Of a stretch of DNA of 64,000 nt, positions 36,071 to 47,950 are shown one piece after another. The DNA is from Phragmites australis (taxonomy: Eukaryota; Streptophyta; Magnoliopsida; Poales; Poaceae). The position numbers and the translations under genes are program-made. Location of the stretch: the NCBI RefSeq assembly GCF_958298935.1, contig NC_084943.1, positions 2,490,001-2,554,000 of the forward strand. The letters run 5' to 3'. The notes below the pieces were generated by a model. It saw only the letters and a list, made by a program, of their open reading frames with translations, did not search any database and had not been told where the DNA came from. Within the stretch, counting starts at the first letter, position 1; the number at the start of each line of letters is the position of its first letter.

Positions 36071-36629
36071 GTAACACTGATAAATGGGTCCGTCTGCATG
36101 AGCAGATACACCAGGCTAGGCTGTGGAGTCCAGAGTTAAGATAAAATCTTATATTTACATTTATCGAGTCAGACTACAACAGTAGATAAAACTAACCAAA
36201 CATACCTCTTTTCAAGATTATATATCTTCACTGGACCAATCTCAAATAAATTTGAGTAACCAAACACACACTATGTGAATCGATCTGAGAAGTACTAGTA
36301 TACTCCAACGCCCATCAATAGCAAGTAGCAACTCTTCTATCTTGTACCGAGAGGAAATGGTGCAAGCAGCTGAACTTCTCTGACCCCAACACTCAACTAG
36401 CAGGTCGTCATCAAGGAAACATGCAACAATGTATGCATGCGCTTGATCCATTCATCTAGTTGGATTTTGTTTCTGACGAACTCCAAAAAGTAAGTAAAAG
36501 AGCTGAAGATGGACTAGAGTAAGCAGAAGTGGCAACATGCATTTTACCGAACAAGCTCGTTTACCTTAGGAGAAAGATAATCAGATGTGATGGAGAGGGT
36601 CCAACCATTCTTATCAAGAGATTCGGATA

Positions 36630-36840
36630 TTATATTTGACAAGATTGGACTCCTATAGTTTGGTGCATACAAAGCCCTGCCGGCCTAGCTATGCTACCTA
36701 TATAGGTAGTTGTAGTAGGATAGAGGTGACGTAGATTTCTTAACCTATATGTTTGCGTGAGAAAATTCTTAATTTGACAAGATTGGACTCCTATAGTTAA
36801 TTGTAGTTGGATAGAGGTGACGTAGATTTCTTAAGAGGTG
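36630..36840. repeat. Partial tandem duplication of about 140 bp in copy B
   Basis: TTTGACAAGATTGGACTCCT occurs at about 36636 and 36775. GGATAGAGGTGACGTAGATT occurs at about 36717 and 36809. The second unit has a deletion of roughly 45 bp. Confidence 0.75.
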
Positions 36841-37846
36841 GTTCTTGATTCTGTAAATCTATGAGAAAGAAAAGGGCACTTGATTCTAGTCATGAAACGA
36901 AATAAAAAGAACAACATGTGAGGTTGTAGCTAACTTGTAATCTAGCTGAGAGATTATGCTTGCATTTCGTATTTCACCGAATTAAGATATGATGGCAGAC
37001 TGATCTTTCAACTGGACAGTTCGTTGAAGTTACCATTATCGACAGGTTTCTTACATGAAAAAAACTTAAAGCTCTTACACACAAGTTTTTTTTTTTTAGG
37101 TAAAGTTTCTTTTTCTTCAATAAACCCACACCGACAACCTTTGGGGTGTCACTGTCACCTTTACCAATTTTTGCCATTCCATCGATAACCATTCTTTACC
37201 AAACTTATGCTAAGTCATGTTAGTAACTGACGATTAAGATTAGGTCAATTCAACAGGGGGCAAAAGAGTAATTATTCCTGTCATGGCTTGATATGTGAAG
37301 AAGGTTAAGCTCTAAGTCAAAACCAAGCTATCAATTCCATTGTTGATGATATACTAGTGTGTACCAGCTGTATATACCGACTTTAGCTACCTTTGAGAAT
37401 TACGAAACATAGATTTTGTTTGACTGAGCTCTAATTTTCAACTTCATATTAGACACTATAACTTCTCCGATTTCACTCTAACATAATTTCTTCTATAGTA
37501 GTATATTGTTGATTTATTTATTAGACCTCTAATATAGTTGAGTTTTGGATACGTGAAATGGTCGAGCAAAATCAAAATATATGCGATATATATATTTGTT
37601 ATTTTTACTTAATATCCAAATAAATATTCGTGACCGACTTTATCTATATTTGACTTATCACATATTTGATCTATATTCGTGACTGAGATTATTCGCATCC
37701 GAATCTATATCTATATCTAACACCATTTGTATCCGGCACTGATTCCAATAAAAAAATATGAGATAAAATATAGAATCAAGTATTCATCCATATTTAATCT
37801 GATTATACCTCTACTGTACAGTACTATGCACCAGAGAGATATGTAC

Positions 37847-37965
37847 CAGAGAGGGCAACGATGTCCTTTTGAGGGAGGCCGTGTGCTGCGAAGAGGGAGC
37901 TGAGGTTGACAGCGGCGGAATGTTGTTGTTGGCACCGTTGAAGCTTGCCGTCATCTACGACTACA
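37847..37965 (-). pseudogene. Class III peroxidase exon-3 remnant
   Basis: The minus strand reads TASFNGANNNIPP and, after a small deletion, LFAAHGLPQKDIVALSG. The equivalent part of PRX-A is TASFNGANNNIPPP ... LFAAQGLSQKDMVALSG. The GT donor (CTCTG|GTACAT) after ALSG is kept at 37845-37846. The 5' part of the exon, the other exons and the promoter TATA are not found, so only this relic of the duplicated gene survives. Confidence 0.85.
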
Positions 37966-39299
37966 ACATGCATGTTCCATCATTTGAGTGTTTCATTTTA
38001 TATGCCACACTACAAAGTTAGTGCATATATATATATGCTACTATTTCATGATGTAATCTACTCCTCTTATATATATAAATAAATAAGAGGAGTAGTAGCA
38101 TCATCCTCACCTACTCCGATGGACTTTTTGAGATGAAAAGCATGCAATCGATCAAAGGACAAGTGTTGGTCGCACTGGAATCACGCATTTCACACTCGGT
38201 CTAGGTGTATGCCAGTATATATATTTGTATATGTGGAACTTTTTGGTAGTAGAAATGAGGCAGCAGAGGAGATGAAGCCTGATAAGTGATCGCCGGCCGG
38301 CCGGCCGGCCGGCTGTGACTTTGTAAAAGACATCTTCACTGAAGACTGTAGTCTAGGACACAACATGCATGCAGATGCAGTTCTGGGCCTTCTGTTTCTG
38401 GTGAATGGGAACACTTGAACCTGCAGTATCAAAGCAGGAAACAGGGCACGGTTACGTCAAGGCATACTGCCCTTTTCTTAGGGACGGTTAAGCAAAGATA
38501 CCATTCCTGCTACTGCTACTTGTCTATGTTGCCCGTCATTCTGGATGCGTTCCCCGTAATTTTGGTAAACTGTTCATTGTTTTCACCAACAATTTCTCTT
38601 ACAACAGATGTCACGGTTTCAACTCTGCAATTATCAGGATGGCATGGTCCTACCATCCTCTTGGGCTCTTGGCTTTGGTTATTGCAATTTACAAATGATC
38701 GAACTTGATGGGGAGAAGAATTTTCTTTTGCTCTTTCTGTTCCCTTTTTGCCTTTTGGAGGAAATAAAGACCGGCCTGGCCGGAAGCATTCTGATAATCT
38801 TCATCATAGATGTCAGAGACATGCATGGACCATGGTTAAATTTGTATGGCACTGACTATTCACCTATGCATAAAGTCTCCTTTCAAGGATACAGATTATA
38901 CTAATTATATATTAACTCTTTGCCCTGTTGGATAAAATATGCTATCTCTCATGCTCTGTTTGTTTTAAAATTTTCATGGTTATCGCCATTTGTCTGCCAG
39001 AATACGGGCAGGAGTCAACAGTATCCAGGCTGAGGATATTTTGCTTCAAAGTTAAGTTGTTGCGAATAGGACAGGCATATGCATTCACACTCTCCGAGCA
39101 GTCCAACCTCTCAAGTTTCTACAATATAATGCCTGGACCAGAACTATCTATCATCTGCTGATAGTGTATATAAATTATGTTATTGTAGTATTTGTTTCTA
39201 ATTGTTTGGTCAAAGTATACGATAAATTCATTGCGTACAGTTCACTGTTCACAGAGCTAACCACCCTCTTGATCATTTGGAATCCAAGTAGTAAGAGTA

Positions 39300-39894
39300 A
39301 ATCTTTTCATGTGGGCATTATTCTAGACCTGCAGTCTTGCTTCTGATGCATTAGTCTAATCAAGCTTTGTTAACATCGGCCATATGGAAATGATTTGAGT
39401 ATATATAGTTTTCAACAAAAAAGTACATCCTTATTATTTTAATATTAATAGGCCACTTCGACAAGTATATTCCAATATATGAATTGATGGTCAATTTTAC
39501 GTTTTTGTGGACATTGAAAAGTTGTAATATGACACAGTTATTTGTGCCTGAGGGAAGTACTCCAGTTTAATTCCATGGTAAGTTGCTTTTGGGCACTAAA
39601 ATGGTCATTGCTTCGCGTGCACATGGTACTACTAGAATTGTTGAAAGGAAAAAGGAATCGACGGGGAAGCTTTTCACGCGTGTGTTGGATGATACCAAAC
39701 TAAACTAGTAAAGTGAGTCAGTGGAAACAATTAAATCCTGCATGCATGCGTGTTTCCACTGATTTTACCTGAAATGAATAAAGGCTAGCAATAGATCATG
39801 TGCCATTTCATTTCCCCATGGCGATCAAGATTATACAAATGAAATGAAATGTCGTTGATCCACAGGGATTCAGTGTTGATGGATTAGCTGGTGA
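39300..39894. other. Intergenic, no gene seen
   Basis: AT-rich sequence between the segmental copy and the CACTA element, ending with the target site TGA. Confidence 0.5.
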
Positions 39895-40868
39895 CACTAC
39901 TATACATACTCTCTTCTTGCCCTCTATAACTGTCCGTTCGGTAAGAATCGACAATGATCTGGTTAATAAGTGACAACAGATGATCAATCATTGATCCCTA
40001 GTGAACCGATAGTGATACTCCTTACCACTACCAGTTGGTAGCATAAACTAGCAGCAATAAAAGAGAGTATCACTGTTAGTTTATTACAAGAGCCAGCAGT
40101 GATAAGTTTATATATATAAAGGTGCGCAATCTCCCCTATCTGAGCCTGAGCAGAACACATAGATGAGCTCTGTTTTTCTCAGTGGTGGCTATTTTTGTGA
40201 CCTTGTGTGAAAATTAGGATGAATCCACATGCCCTAAATGCTCCAAGGTTAGTAACTTGATCTGTATTTTATTTGTAGTTGGATTTACTTGCTAGATTAC
40301 TCTAAGTTTTGAATATTAGTGATTTCATGATGATGAACTTTTTAGGAGCTAGAGCTCTAATTAGACTCTAATTTAGGGAATAAATTGTAATTATATCTCC
40401 TTGTAGATGTGTGTGGGTTGCGTAGATCAAAATCTAGCTCCAATTGAAGGTTTAGATGATCTAGTTCATATATAGCTCTAGTTATTATCCTCATAGACAT
40501 GTTAAACAGGTAAATTTGATTATTTTGTTTTTCTCTAGTAATCTTCAATTCGATTGCATCTAAGCTTAATTACTACTCATAATCACGTACAAGGCGCACA
40601 CAAGATACTGTAAACAGAGTTTGCACTTCCTTCCATACAGGAATGAATGGAATATAAAAACCGAGTTTTTAGTACATATGGAATATTTATGTCTTGTAAT
40701 TCCTACTGAATTATAAGGTTTCATTCAACCGAACTTTTATTTCTTGTTGCAATGTATGAGGCAGGACCCAAGCAACAATTACTGTGGTTATTATGTATGT
40801 ACATTCATGCACCGATTTACCGAAAAAAATATTGACAAAAATGATGTTGATGTATGCAATTACAAATT

Positions 40869-42341
40869 GATGCTGTCGGTGAATCAGGAACCATAGGTCC
40901 TCGAATCCTGAGGCCAGGCCAGCAATCCGTCACGCGGCGCTCTCCCGAGGGGATCATCTCCGCGAGGCACGAAAAGACTAAGTCCCGGGAGAGGGTGCTC
41001 GGGGTCATGAACAATAGTCCCCGAGTATTCGGGTTCCCCGATGATCTGCGAAAACCAAGTGACCGGGAAGAGAGTGCTCGGGGTCATGAACAGTGGCCCC
41101 CGAGCACCCAAGTCCCCTGACGACCAGAAAAGCCGAGTACCGGTAAGGGTGTGCTCGGGGTCGCGAACAGTGGCCACCGAGCACCCGAGTACCCCGAGGA
41201 CCTAAGGAAGGTAGTTCCGGGAGAGAGAGAGAGAGAGAGAGCTCGGGGCTGCGAACAGCGGCTCCCGAGTACTCGGTTCCCCGAGGATCCGAACAGTCAA
41301 TTCCGAGAGAGAGTGCTCGGGGCCGTGAACAGTGGCCCCCGAGCACTCAGTTCCCCGAGGGCCAAGAGAGGGTGTTTCCGGGAGAGAGTGCTCGGGGATG
41401 TGAACAGTGACCCCCGAGCACTCGGTTCCCCGACGGTCTAAGAAGTCCTTCGTCGGTGGCCCCCACAGGGGTCCAGCGGTGAGGTGTCAGCCTGTGAAAG
41501 GCTCGAAGCCGCATTTAAGAGGGCGCGTGGCCTCTCACCTCCAACTGCTCCTGCCACATTTTGGCAGAAGGGCGTGGGGACATTTAGTGCACGGATCCCA
41601 TCCCACGTCATCCGGCGCGCCTCGAGATAGCATCGCAAGGCCCGAGGCGCCCCGCCTGTCGCCCTGCTGTGTCAGGTGAACAAGACTGAGCGGGCACGCC
41701 GGGCTGCTCTGCGGCTGCTCGGTGGGCCCTCTCCACAGCGCCCGTTGCCAGCGCCATCATGACGACCGAGACAGGGTGGGGGGCGCGTTTTCAACCCCCC
41801 CCCCTGTCACCTCGCGCAGCAGCCAATAATGACCGCTTTTCCATTTATGGCGCCTTGAAACTCGTACCCTCCCTTTTGGGGCATGCTACCGTCGGCGGGT
41901 ATTTAAGAGAGCCGGCGGGCACGGACAAAGAAAGAGACTCTTAGATACACACATTCTCAAAGGTTCTGGGAGAGCACAGATGGCAAGATTCGAAGAACAC
42001 CTCAGTACAAGCACAGAAGCTGAGACCACCGAAGAATAAGGAGCCCGAAGCTCTAGGATAGACAAACATTCTTGTAACCAGCAACATTCCTGAGAGACAT
42101 TCTCAGGGCATTTATAGCATCCACATAGGAGTAGGGTATTACGCTCAGTACGGTCCGAACCTGTCTAAAAATCCCTCCAATGCATTTACTGCATCCTGCA
42201 TTAGATCATTCCACCCCACCTGCCATTGCATTTACACCTATTTATTTCTCTCGCAAACATATTCAGAATCATCCCCCGGGTGAATCTCAAAAAGGGGTCC
42301 CTCCGGATCCCTGCGACAGGAGTTCACCCTCCGACAAATGC
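40869..42341 (+). mobile_element. Tat-type solo LTR inside the CACTA element
   Basis: The LTR is 40874-42336: TGTCGGTGAATCAGGAACC ... CCTCCGACA. It is related to but clearly diverged from the LTRs at 13.5 and 19.4 kb, and shares the 3' block GGATCCCTGCGACAGGAGTT. Flanks are GATGC (40869-40873) and AATGC (42337-42341), a 5-bp duplication with one mismatch. There is no internal region. It is a solo LTR inserted after the CACTA element. Confidence 0.85.
40985..41447 (+). repeat. Tandem array of six hairpin units in the solo LTR
   Basis: About six units of roughly 77 bp, each with GTGCTCGGGG, a short spacer with GAACAGTG, then the complement CCCCCGAGCAC and TTCCCCGA. Each unit can fold into a GC-rich stem. 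A (GA)n expansion interrupts unit four at 41221-41240. Four to five similar units exist in the Tat LTRs at 13.68-13.94 and 19.62-19.88 kb. Confidence 0.8.
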
Positions 42342-42351
42342 CTACCGTCCA

Positions 42352-42587
42352 GTTTCAATATGTGTTCACATATTAATTGTTTCAATCTTTCAAATGCAAC
42401 ATTTAAAGCTGAGCACAAGTTACTATCCCATGAAATCAAAGCCATTCAAGAACAAATCATCGGGTTCATCAATAAACATGTTATCAATCCAAGGGGCGAG
42501 TTTCATCAACTAATTGAGCATTTCAGTCCTTCATTCGACACTAATGACTTAGATATATTAATACCTTCTAGTAAATCTAAAAAGTAG
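42352..42587 (+). pseudogene. Coding-like remnant in the CACTA interior
   Basis: An open frame ending AHKLL-type sequence: KLLSHEIKAIQEQIIGFINK followed by a short acidic/serine tail SSKSKK and a stop at 42585. The ATG upstream lies in the solo LTR, so any original start was to the left of 40874. It may be the C-terminal end of a CACTA-encoded protein. I do not recognise a domain. Confidence 0.25.
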
Positions 42588-42956
42588 AACTATGATTGAA
42601 ACTTGAATCGATTCAAAGTCTTGTAGATCCTTATTGCAAACTTGTTGCAAAACTGTGTTAAATGGCATGTGATTTGTGCATATATATTTTATGAATGAAA
42701 TATGATTTTTTATATATGTTTTATGAATGATCTGTGATGACATGTGGATGATACCGGAATACAAAACTATTATATGATGTTTTGTGTTTCTGTATATATG
42801 TTGTTATGTGTTGTTGTCGGCAATAGCCAAATTTTCAACCAGGGGGGCTATCACTGTCGATTGGTGATATGAATCGATAGTGATAAGGACTATCACTGTT
42901 GACTAATCATTGCTGGCTCAGAGCTGACAATGATCACCTGTTCTGTAGTAGTGTGA

Positions 42957-43381
42957 GTAGCCATCACTTGCAACACGTATAGTATCATTGTAGCTGGTCG
43001 GTAGGTGACCAATTTAGTCATCTTGGTTAAATTATTGCAAATAGCATTACACAGAAGAGAAGAGGAAGAATCTATGTTTAAAAAGTATAAATTTTAGAAA
43101 TGACAATTAAGATAGGTGCATGAAATTGGTGTACTTTTTTCATTCTCAGATATGGAGTTTCTTCTTACTAAAATTGACTGATCTAGCAACCACTAGTAAG
43201 TAGGAGTACTCCACTAGAACACTTTTCTTTTTAAGTACTGTAGTCGATCATTTGCCTTTACCTTTGTTTCCCTTGTGAGGGAAGCTTTTACAGCTGTATT
43301 GTTTCTTCTGTATGTTCCAAACAAATGGTTAACTAGAGTGTCTATTAGTCAGATGGATTAATAAATTGGAGCAATACCCAC
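42957..43381. other. Intergenic, no gene seen
   Basis: AT-rich spacer between two CACTA-type elements. Confidence 0.5.
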
Positions 43382-45143
43382 CACTACATAAACCCCAAAA
43401 CACAATCGGCTATCGCTGCCGGTTCAGCTCAAACCGGCAGTAATAGTCCATTTGAAAAGAACCGGTAGTGTTATTTCATTGGAAAAGAATCAGAAGTGAT
43501 AGTCTATCCAAAAATAACCAACAGTGATAATAATAGATTGTAGCTTATCTTTGAAAAATCATAATTTTTTCATATGAAGTTAGATAAAAACAACTTTTAT
43601 ATAAAAAAATATATAGCCATCAACGAGACCTACAACTTTATAGTTGACAACTTCTTTATTTGAAGACATTTAGCTACCCAAATCTAGCTCACAAACAATT
43701 TTTTGTCAATAGACTTATTTCATTGTGGTTCACTCATGGGAGTACCTAGCACTCATAAACAACATGGAAAAGGATAATACTAGTAATAGCGTGAAAATAA
43801 TAATATATGCAATGCTTAGACACTAAAAAAGATTAATACGATTGTATATATAAAATGCACTCATCGAAACTCTTCTTCCGTTTCCATTTTTATGTTTGCC
43901 CAACTCGGATGAAACATGAAATGATACAAAAATATAGGTTAGATAAAGGATCAACTCTAATGATAGTAATTATAAGGTAAAATTATATATGTATTATTTA
44001 AGTTGGTTCATGATGAAGTCATGAAAAACATGTGTTGGTTTGTATGTTTGTAGTGAGATATTCAGAAACTTATAATATATTCATACAAAGTTATATGAAA
44101 AAAACTATATACGAAAATTGTAGCTCTCCACGAGATATAAAACTTTTCATTTGAAACCATTTAGATGCCCAAATAATTATTCAAAGTTAAAAAAAAGGTT
44201 AAAAGGAAAAAATATCCAATTGCTATAGCAATCAACGATAGGTAAGACGTAAAATAAACTTCATATGAGGGGACAAGTCGTACGTTCGACTCCCACAAAC
44301 CACATAGGCGAACAAACTTGGGGCTCATGAAAGAAAAAATATTTTGCACTTTTTTCCAGCGTAAAAAATGTGGATTTTAGGACTAAATATTTTTTTTCCG
44401 AAACGGCGGCAAGAGTTCTGCCGTTTTTATTAGACGAGAAGTAAAAGCGAGTCCGGAGAAAGGAAAAAAGACGGGCCAAAAACGGGGGGTGGGGGGGACA
44501 GCAACATAGCTCTCCCCAAAACAGAAACCAGCAAGAACAACCGCTGTCGGCCTAAAAACAAACTACTGGTGGCTAGAAAAAACAACCAGGAGGGGAGAAC
44601 AAACGCCCTGCGCTGAGAAAGAAAAACAGACATAAAACGGCAGCTACGAAGCAACACCCCGAAACTGCAACTGCTACTCAACAGAAAATCATAGCCCGGT
44701 GAAACTCTTCTAGTTGGTCCAAAGTCCTTGTAGCCACTTGTTGTGCATCCATTGATTTATTTTGGAAGGTTCTATGATTTCTCTCCTTCCAAATATTCCA
44801 CTAAAAGGTTATGATCACCCCATTGAAATCCTTGCGTAGCTGCTTGTCAATTCTGTTTGAAGCTGCCTTCCTCCATCCATTCAGCGTGTGGAACTGAGAG
44901 AACGACGGCAAACCAGTTATATTTAGTCTTTGGGAGATAACAAACCAGACCTCCTTCGAGAAAATGCAATCTTTGCATATGTGTGTTCGGGTTTCATCTT
45001 TTTGATCACACAGAGAGCAAATTTAGTTTTGGGGCCAGTCTCTTTTCGCCAAGTTATCTGCGGTGAGGATTTTATTTTAGAGGAGAATTTATGATAGTGA
45101 TGCTAATTTGGAACTGATAGTGATGAGATCTTCTATGGTAGTG
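43382..45143. mobile_element. CACTA-like element carrying a LINE tail
   Basis: Starts CACTACATAAACCCC and ends TCTTCTATGGTAGTG, whose complement starts CACTACCATAGA. Subterminal repeats: GAACCGGTAGTG, AATCAGAAGTGATAG and CCAACAGTGATA at the left; GATAGTGATG twice at the right (45093-45125). The interior has a motif for 'leader' sequences shared with other elements here (ATATAAAACTTTTCATTTGA). A tRNA B-box-like GTTCGACTCCCAC lies near 44285. The 3-bp flanks (CAC and ACT) do not match, so the ends are less sure than for 39.9-42.95 kb. Confidence 0.5.
44389..45100 (-). mobile_element. 5'-truncated LINE 3' end
   Basis: The minus strand from about 45090 reads ILTADNLAKRDWP, CSLCDQKDETRTHICKDC (Cys/His pattern of zf-RVT), EVWFVISQRLNITGLPSF, WNIWKERNHRTFQNKS and then a 3' UTR. 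A poly-A (T run on the plus strand) lies at 44389-44397. AAACGGCAGAACTCTTGCCG in the tail is a palindromic 3' end seen in grass LINEs. One stop is visible between ITF and WNIWKERN. It belongs to a different LINE family from the 23-31.6 kb copy. Confidence 0.7.
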
Positions 45144-45703
45144 ACTGAACCCAAGGAAAGTCAATGTCTCGAGCTTTGGCATCCACAGAAAAGCTTGCAT
45201 CCATCCAGCTGCTGCTAAATTTCATTACAGAATGCTATCCTGTATATGCTGCTCCACAGGCAAGCTAGTATTTTTACATTCGTAATTAATGCTGATAGAT
45301 TTTCATGAGGGATGAGATTCTTGTTTGAGCTCATGACATTGACTACATATCTATCTTACGTACTCCACACCTAAATGATGCAGACATCGATAATAAACAA
45401 AATTCGAGTAAGGTGAGCTAGCTCTACCAATCAAATCGAATCAACAATGCAGACAAGCAAAGAGAACCAGGTAGGCAGCTGGTGCAGGCAGAGACAGGGT
45501 ACAGATGAATTGCATGCAGATTCGATGGATATATATGGTGCTCAAACCTAAAACTGATGGACGCCAACCTTTCTCCGGCAACAACATACTCCATACGTAA
45601 ACTACTTGAGGTCCATCTGCTCGAATGTTCCGAGCGTACTACATGTGGTTCAAGCTGACCATCAATCCACCAACACGCATTGATGCATGTACAGGCTGAA
45701 CAT
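45144..45703. other. Intergenic, no gene seen
   Basis: No open frame or repeat with a recognisable signature. Confidence 0.5.
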
Positions 45704-46385
45704 GTAGAGGTGGGAAATAGAAGATAGATATTCGTATTATCTTATATTTATATTCGGTTAAATGTAAATATGATAAGAAAAATCCGTATCTAATTGATAG
45801 ACGGATACAAATATGTATATATCTGAATTCATTTTCTAGATATGAATATGTATATCAAAATCCGTTTTCTCAAAAATGTATGGGTATGAACAATATTCGT
45901 ATCCGAATATGTACAAATACTTCAATAGAATATAAATTTAAGTAACATAAAATTCTATTCTTTTATCTTGTTCTCATACTTAATTCTTTCAATTATATCT
46001 ATTAGTTTACTATTTGATAATATATCATGTATACTGTAGCAAAAATATGTCCCTTGCATATCCCATCTAACGGCCTAAAATCATCTAAAGTCGTAGTATG
46101 GTATTAAAAGTGGCTCTTTGCCTTAAGTTAGAGGAACAATACACTAGAAATAAAGTTTCTTATGTTGAATTTCTATCATACTCATGTCAAATAAATTTAC
46201 TATTTTATAATTTATTATCCGTATATAACTGAATCTAATACGTATTTAGATGCAGATTCATATTCATCCAATTCATAGTCACATTCGAGAATTTTCAGAT
46301 TTGTATTCGTATACATATTAAAAATATAAATAACAATATGAAAAACTAACTATTCAGATTGTATCCGATCCGTTTTCACCCTACC
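45704..46385. mobile_element. MITE-like element rich in ATTCGTATCCGAATA motifs
   Basis: Left end GTAGAGGTGGGAAATAG; right end CCGTTTTCACCCTACC, whose complement is GGTAGGGTGAAAACGG, an imperfect inverted repeat. AACAT flanks both sides (45699-45703 and 46386-46390). Inside are many copies of ATTCGTATCCGAAT-type and GATACAAATATG sequence. Non-coding. 37560-37740 has similar motifs and may be a fragment of the same family. Confidence 0.5.
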
Positions 46386-46390
46386 AACAT

Positions 46391-46934
46391 ATCCAACGAC
46401 CATACTTTGGGAACAAAAGTTGAGAGGTCAAGAGTTGCATGCATGCTCGACATGACATTTGTAGAAAACTCAAGTGGTGCCCCGCGCATCCGAAACCCTT
46501 TTGAGTAGTTGGGCGCCATTTCGGCTAGAGTTTGGCTCAAACGTAACGATGCTTAATGGGTTAGAGCCAGAGAAGTAGCTCGTCGTCCCGTCGTGCATGC
46601 CATGCAGCAGCTGTCTGATTTTGACAACTTTTGACGCCGCCCGGCCGGCCGTTGCTACCTTCACTCGATCTTGTCTTGCTGTCTAACCAAGCAAACTTGC
46701 TGAAGCAAAACTCGATCGACTTTTATCAGTGGGCTTGGCCGGGTAGTTTGACAAACAGTCCACCTAGCTAGCTGTATGCATGATCGATCGATTTTGACAC
46801 ATTCGTTAGTTTGACGTCGTTGCTTTACTCTCTTCGACCAATCAAGCATGTCAAACATCTTTGTTTATGGCACACGCACGCATGCATGCAGTTTGACAAA
46901 TTCACATTTTTTAACCTTAAAGTCACTTGATTAT
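46391..46934. other. Intergenic, no gene seen
   Basis: Short open frames at 46470-46858 (minus) have no family signature. Confidence 0.45.
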
Positions 46935-47950
46935 TAGTGGTATTGTTACACCAAAACATCTTATCAGTACCGGTTCAAAATCGTCATTAATGACAGGTTT
47001 TGAACCGACACTGATCACTCGACACTAATAGTCATTGACTATCAGTGTTGGGTATGAAATCGGTACTAAAAATCACTATCAGTGTCGGTTGGAGCTACCA
47101 ACCGGTACTGATATTCGGTCTCGATTTAACGTTTTTCGGGAAAAAAGTTTCAATTTTTTTTCACGACCAGAGGCTGCCCACCCGTCCGCGCCCAATATTC
47201 ACAAAGTCACATGAAATTAGCTCACATGTGGCAACCAAGACTCAAACTCAGGACCTTACAGCCTGTGCGCACATATTACCGCTCTAACCATCTCAGCAAT
47301 CGTCCGTTCGTGAGTATAGTAACAAAATAAATCTTTTTAACATCTTCTGACCGAACGTTTGAATGGTTATTTGGATATCTAAATGATCTCAAATAAAAAA
47401 GTGATCAACTACAAAGTTATAGACCTCATCGAGAGTTACAATTTTTGTATAAAGTTTTTCCCCATCCGACTTCGTGTAAAAAAGTTATGAATTTTTTAAT
47501 GACCATCTGCAAATTTATTATAATTATTTGAGCATTTGAATGACTTCAAATTAAAAAGTTTTTTACTATAAATTTGTAGATCTCATCGAGAGCTATAATT
47601 TTTATATAAAGTATTTCTCCATCCGACTTCGTGTGAAAAAGTTATGAATTTTTTAAGATAAATTATGACAATAACAATCATAAGTGACGATTCGTAAATA
47701 GAATCGGCACTGATACTAATTATCAGTATCGGTTCTTGGCTAGAACCGGTATTGATACTAATTATCAATATCGGTTCATGACTAGAATCGGCACTGATAC
47801 AGTCACTATCAGTGTCGGTTCGTATCTAGAACTGATATAGTGACTGTCAGTGTCAGTTCTTATCTCTTCAACTGTTATTCACGCGCGAGAGTTTAAGAAC
47901 CAGTACTAATACGTTTTTAGTGTTGATTACTATTAAATTAATACTGATAA
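46935..47950. mobile_element. CACTA-like non-autonomous element with ATCAGTGTCGGTT repeats
   Basis: Dense subterminal repeats ATCAGTGTCGGTT / AACCGGTACTGATA occur at both sides (46960-47125 and 47690-47900) in inverted arrangement. The interior shows two copies of a block with CTCATCGAGAG and CATCCGACTTCGTGT (47427-47490 and 47582-47650). A tRNA-like stretch lies on the minus strand at 47230-47305. Clear terminal CACTA repeats were not found, so the ends are approximate. Confidence 0.45.
47230..47305 (-). other. tRNA-like (SINE-like) sequence, not a tRNA gene
   Basis: The minus strand contains TGCTGAGATGGTTAGAGCG (A-box-like) and, about 35 bp on, GAGTTTGAGTCTTGG (B-box-like). I see no closed acceptor stem or proper anticodon loop, so this is a tRNA-derived internal segment of the surrounding transposon, not a functional tRNA. 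Confidence 0.4.

Larger units (their letters stand above)
36290..39300. repeat. Segmental duplication, copy B (peroxidase lost)
   Basis: Collinear with blocks of 4.47-8.35 kb and 21.6-21.9 kb. Relative to copy A it lacks the region of exon 4 (expected between 36.66 and 37.08 kb) and exons 1-2. It also lacks the Harbinger and Tat insertions, so these entered copy A after the duplication. A (GGCC)n run lies at about 38293-38312. Confidence 0.7.
39892..42956. mobile_element. Non-autonomous CACTA transposon with TGA target duplication
   Basis: The element is 39895-42953. It begins CACTACTATACA and ends TGTTCTGTAGTAGTG, whose complement begins CACTACTACAGA. It is flanked by TGA (39892-39894) and TGA (42954-42956), the 3-bp duplication of the CACTA superfamily. 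Subterminal repeats of the type GATAGTGATA / TATCACTGT cluster at 39955-40110 and 42848-42900. No transposase is recognised. A Tat solo LTR (40874-42336) lies inside; without it the element is about 1.6 kb. Confidence 0.85.

Noticed and set aside
37080..37995. Third functional peroxidase
   Set aside because: Only part of exon 3 is present, with a deletion; no exon 1, 2 or 4 within the duplicated segment.
47230..47305. tRNA gene on the minus strand
   Set aside because: A- and B-box-like stretches exist, but no complete cloverleaf or acceptor stem can be drawn; it lies inside a transposon.
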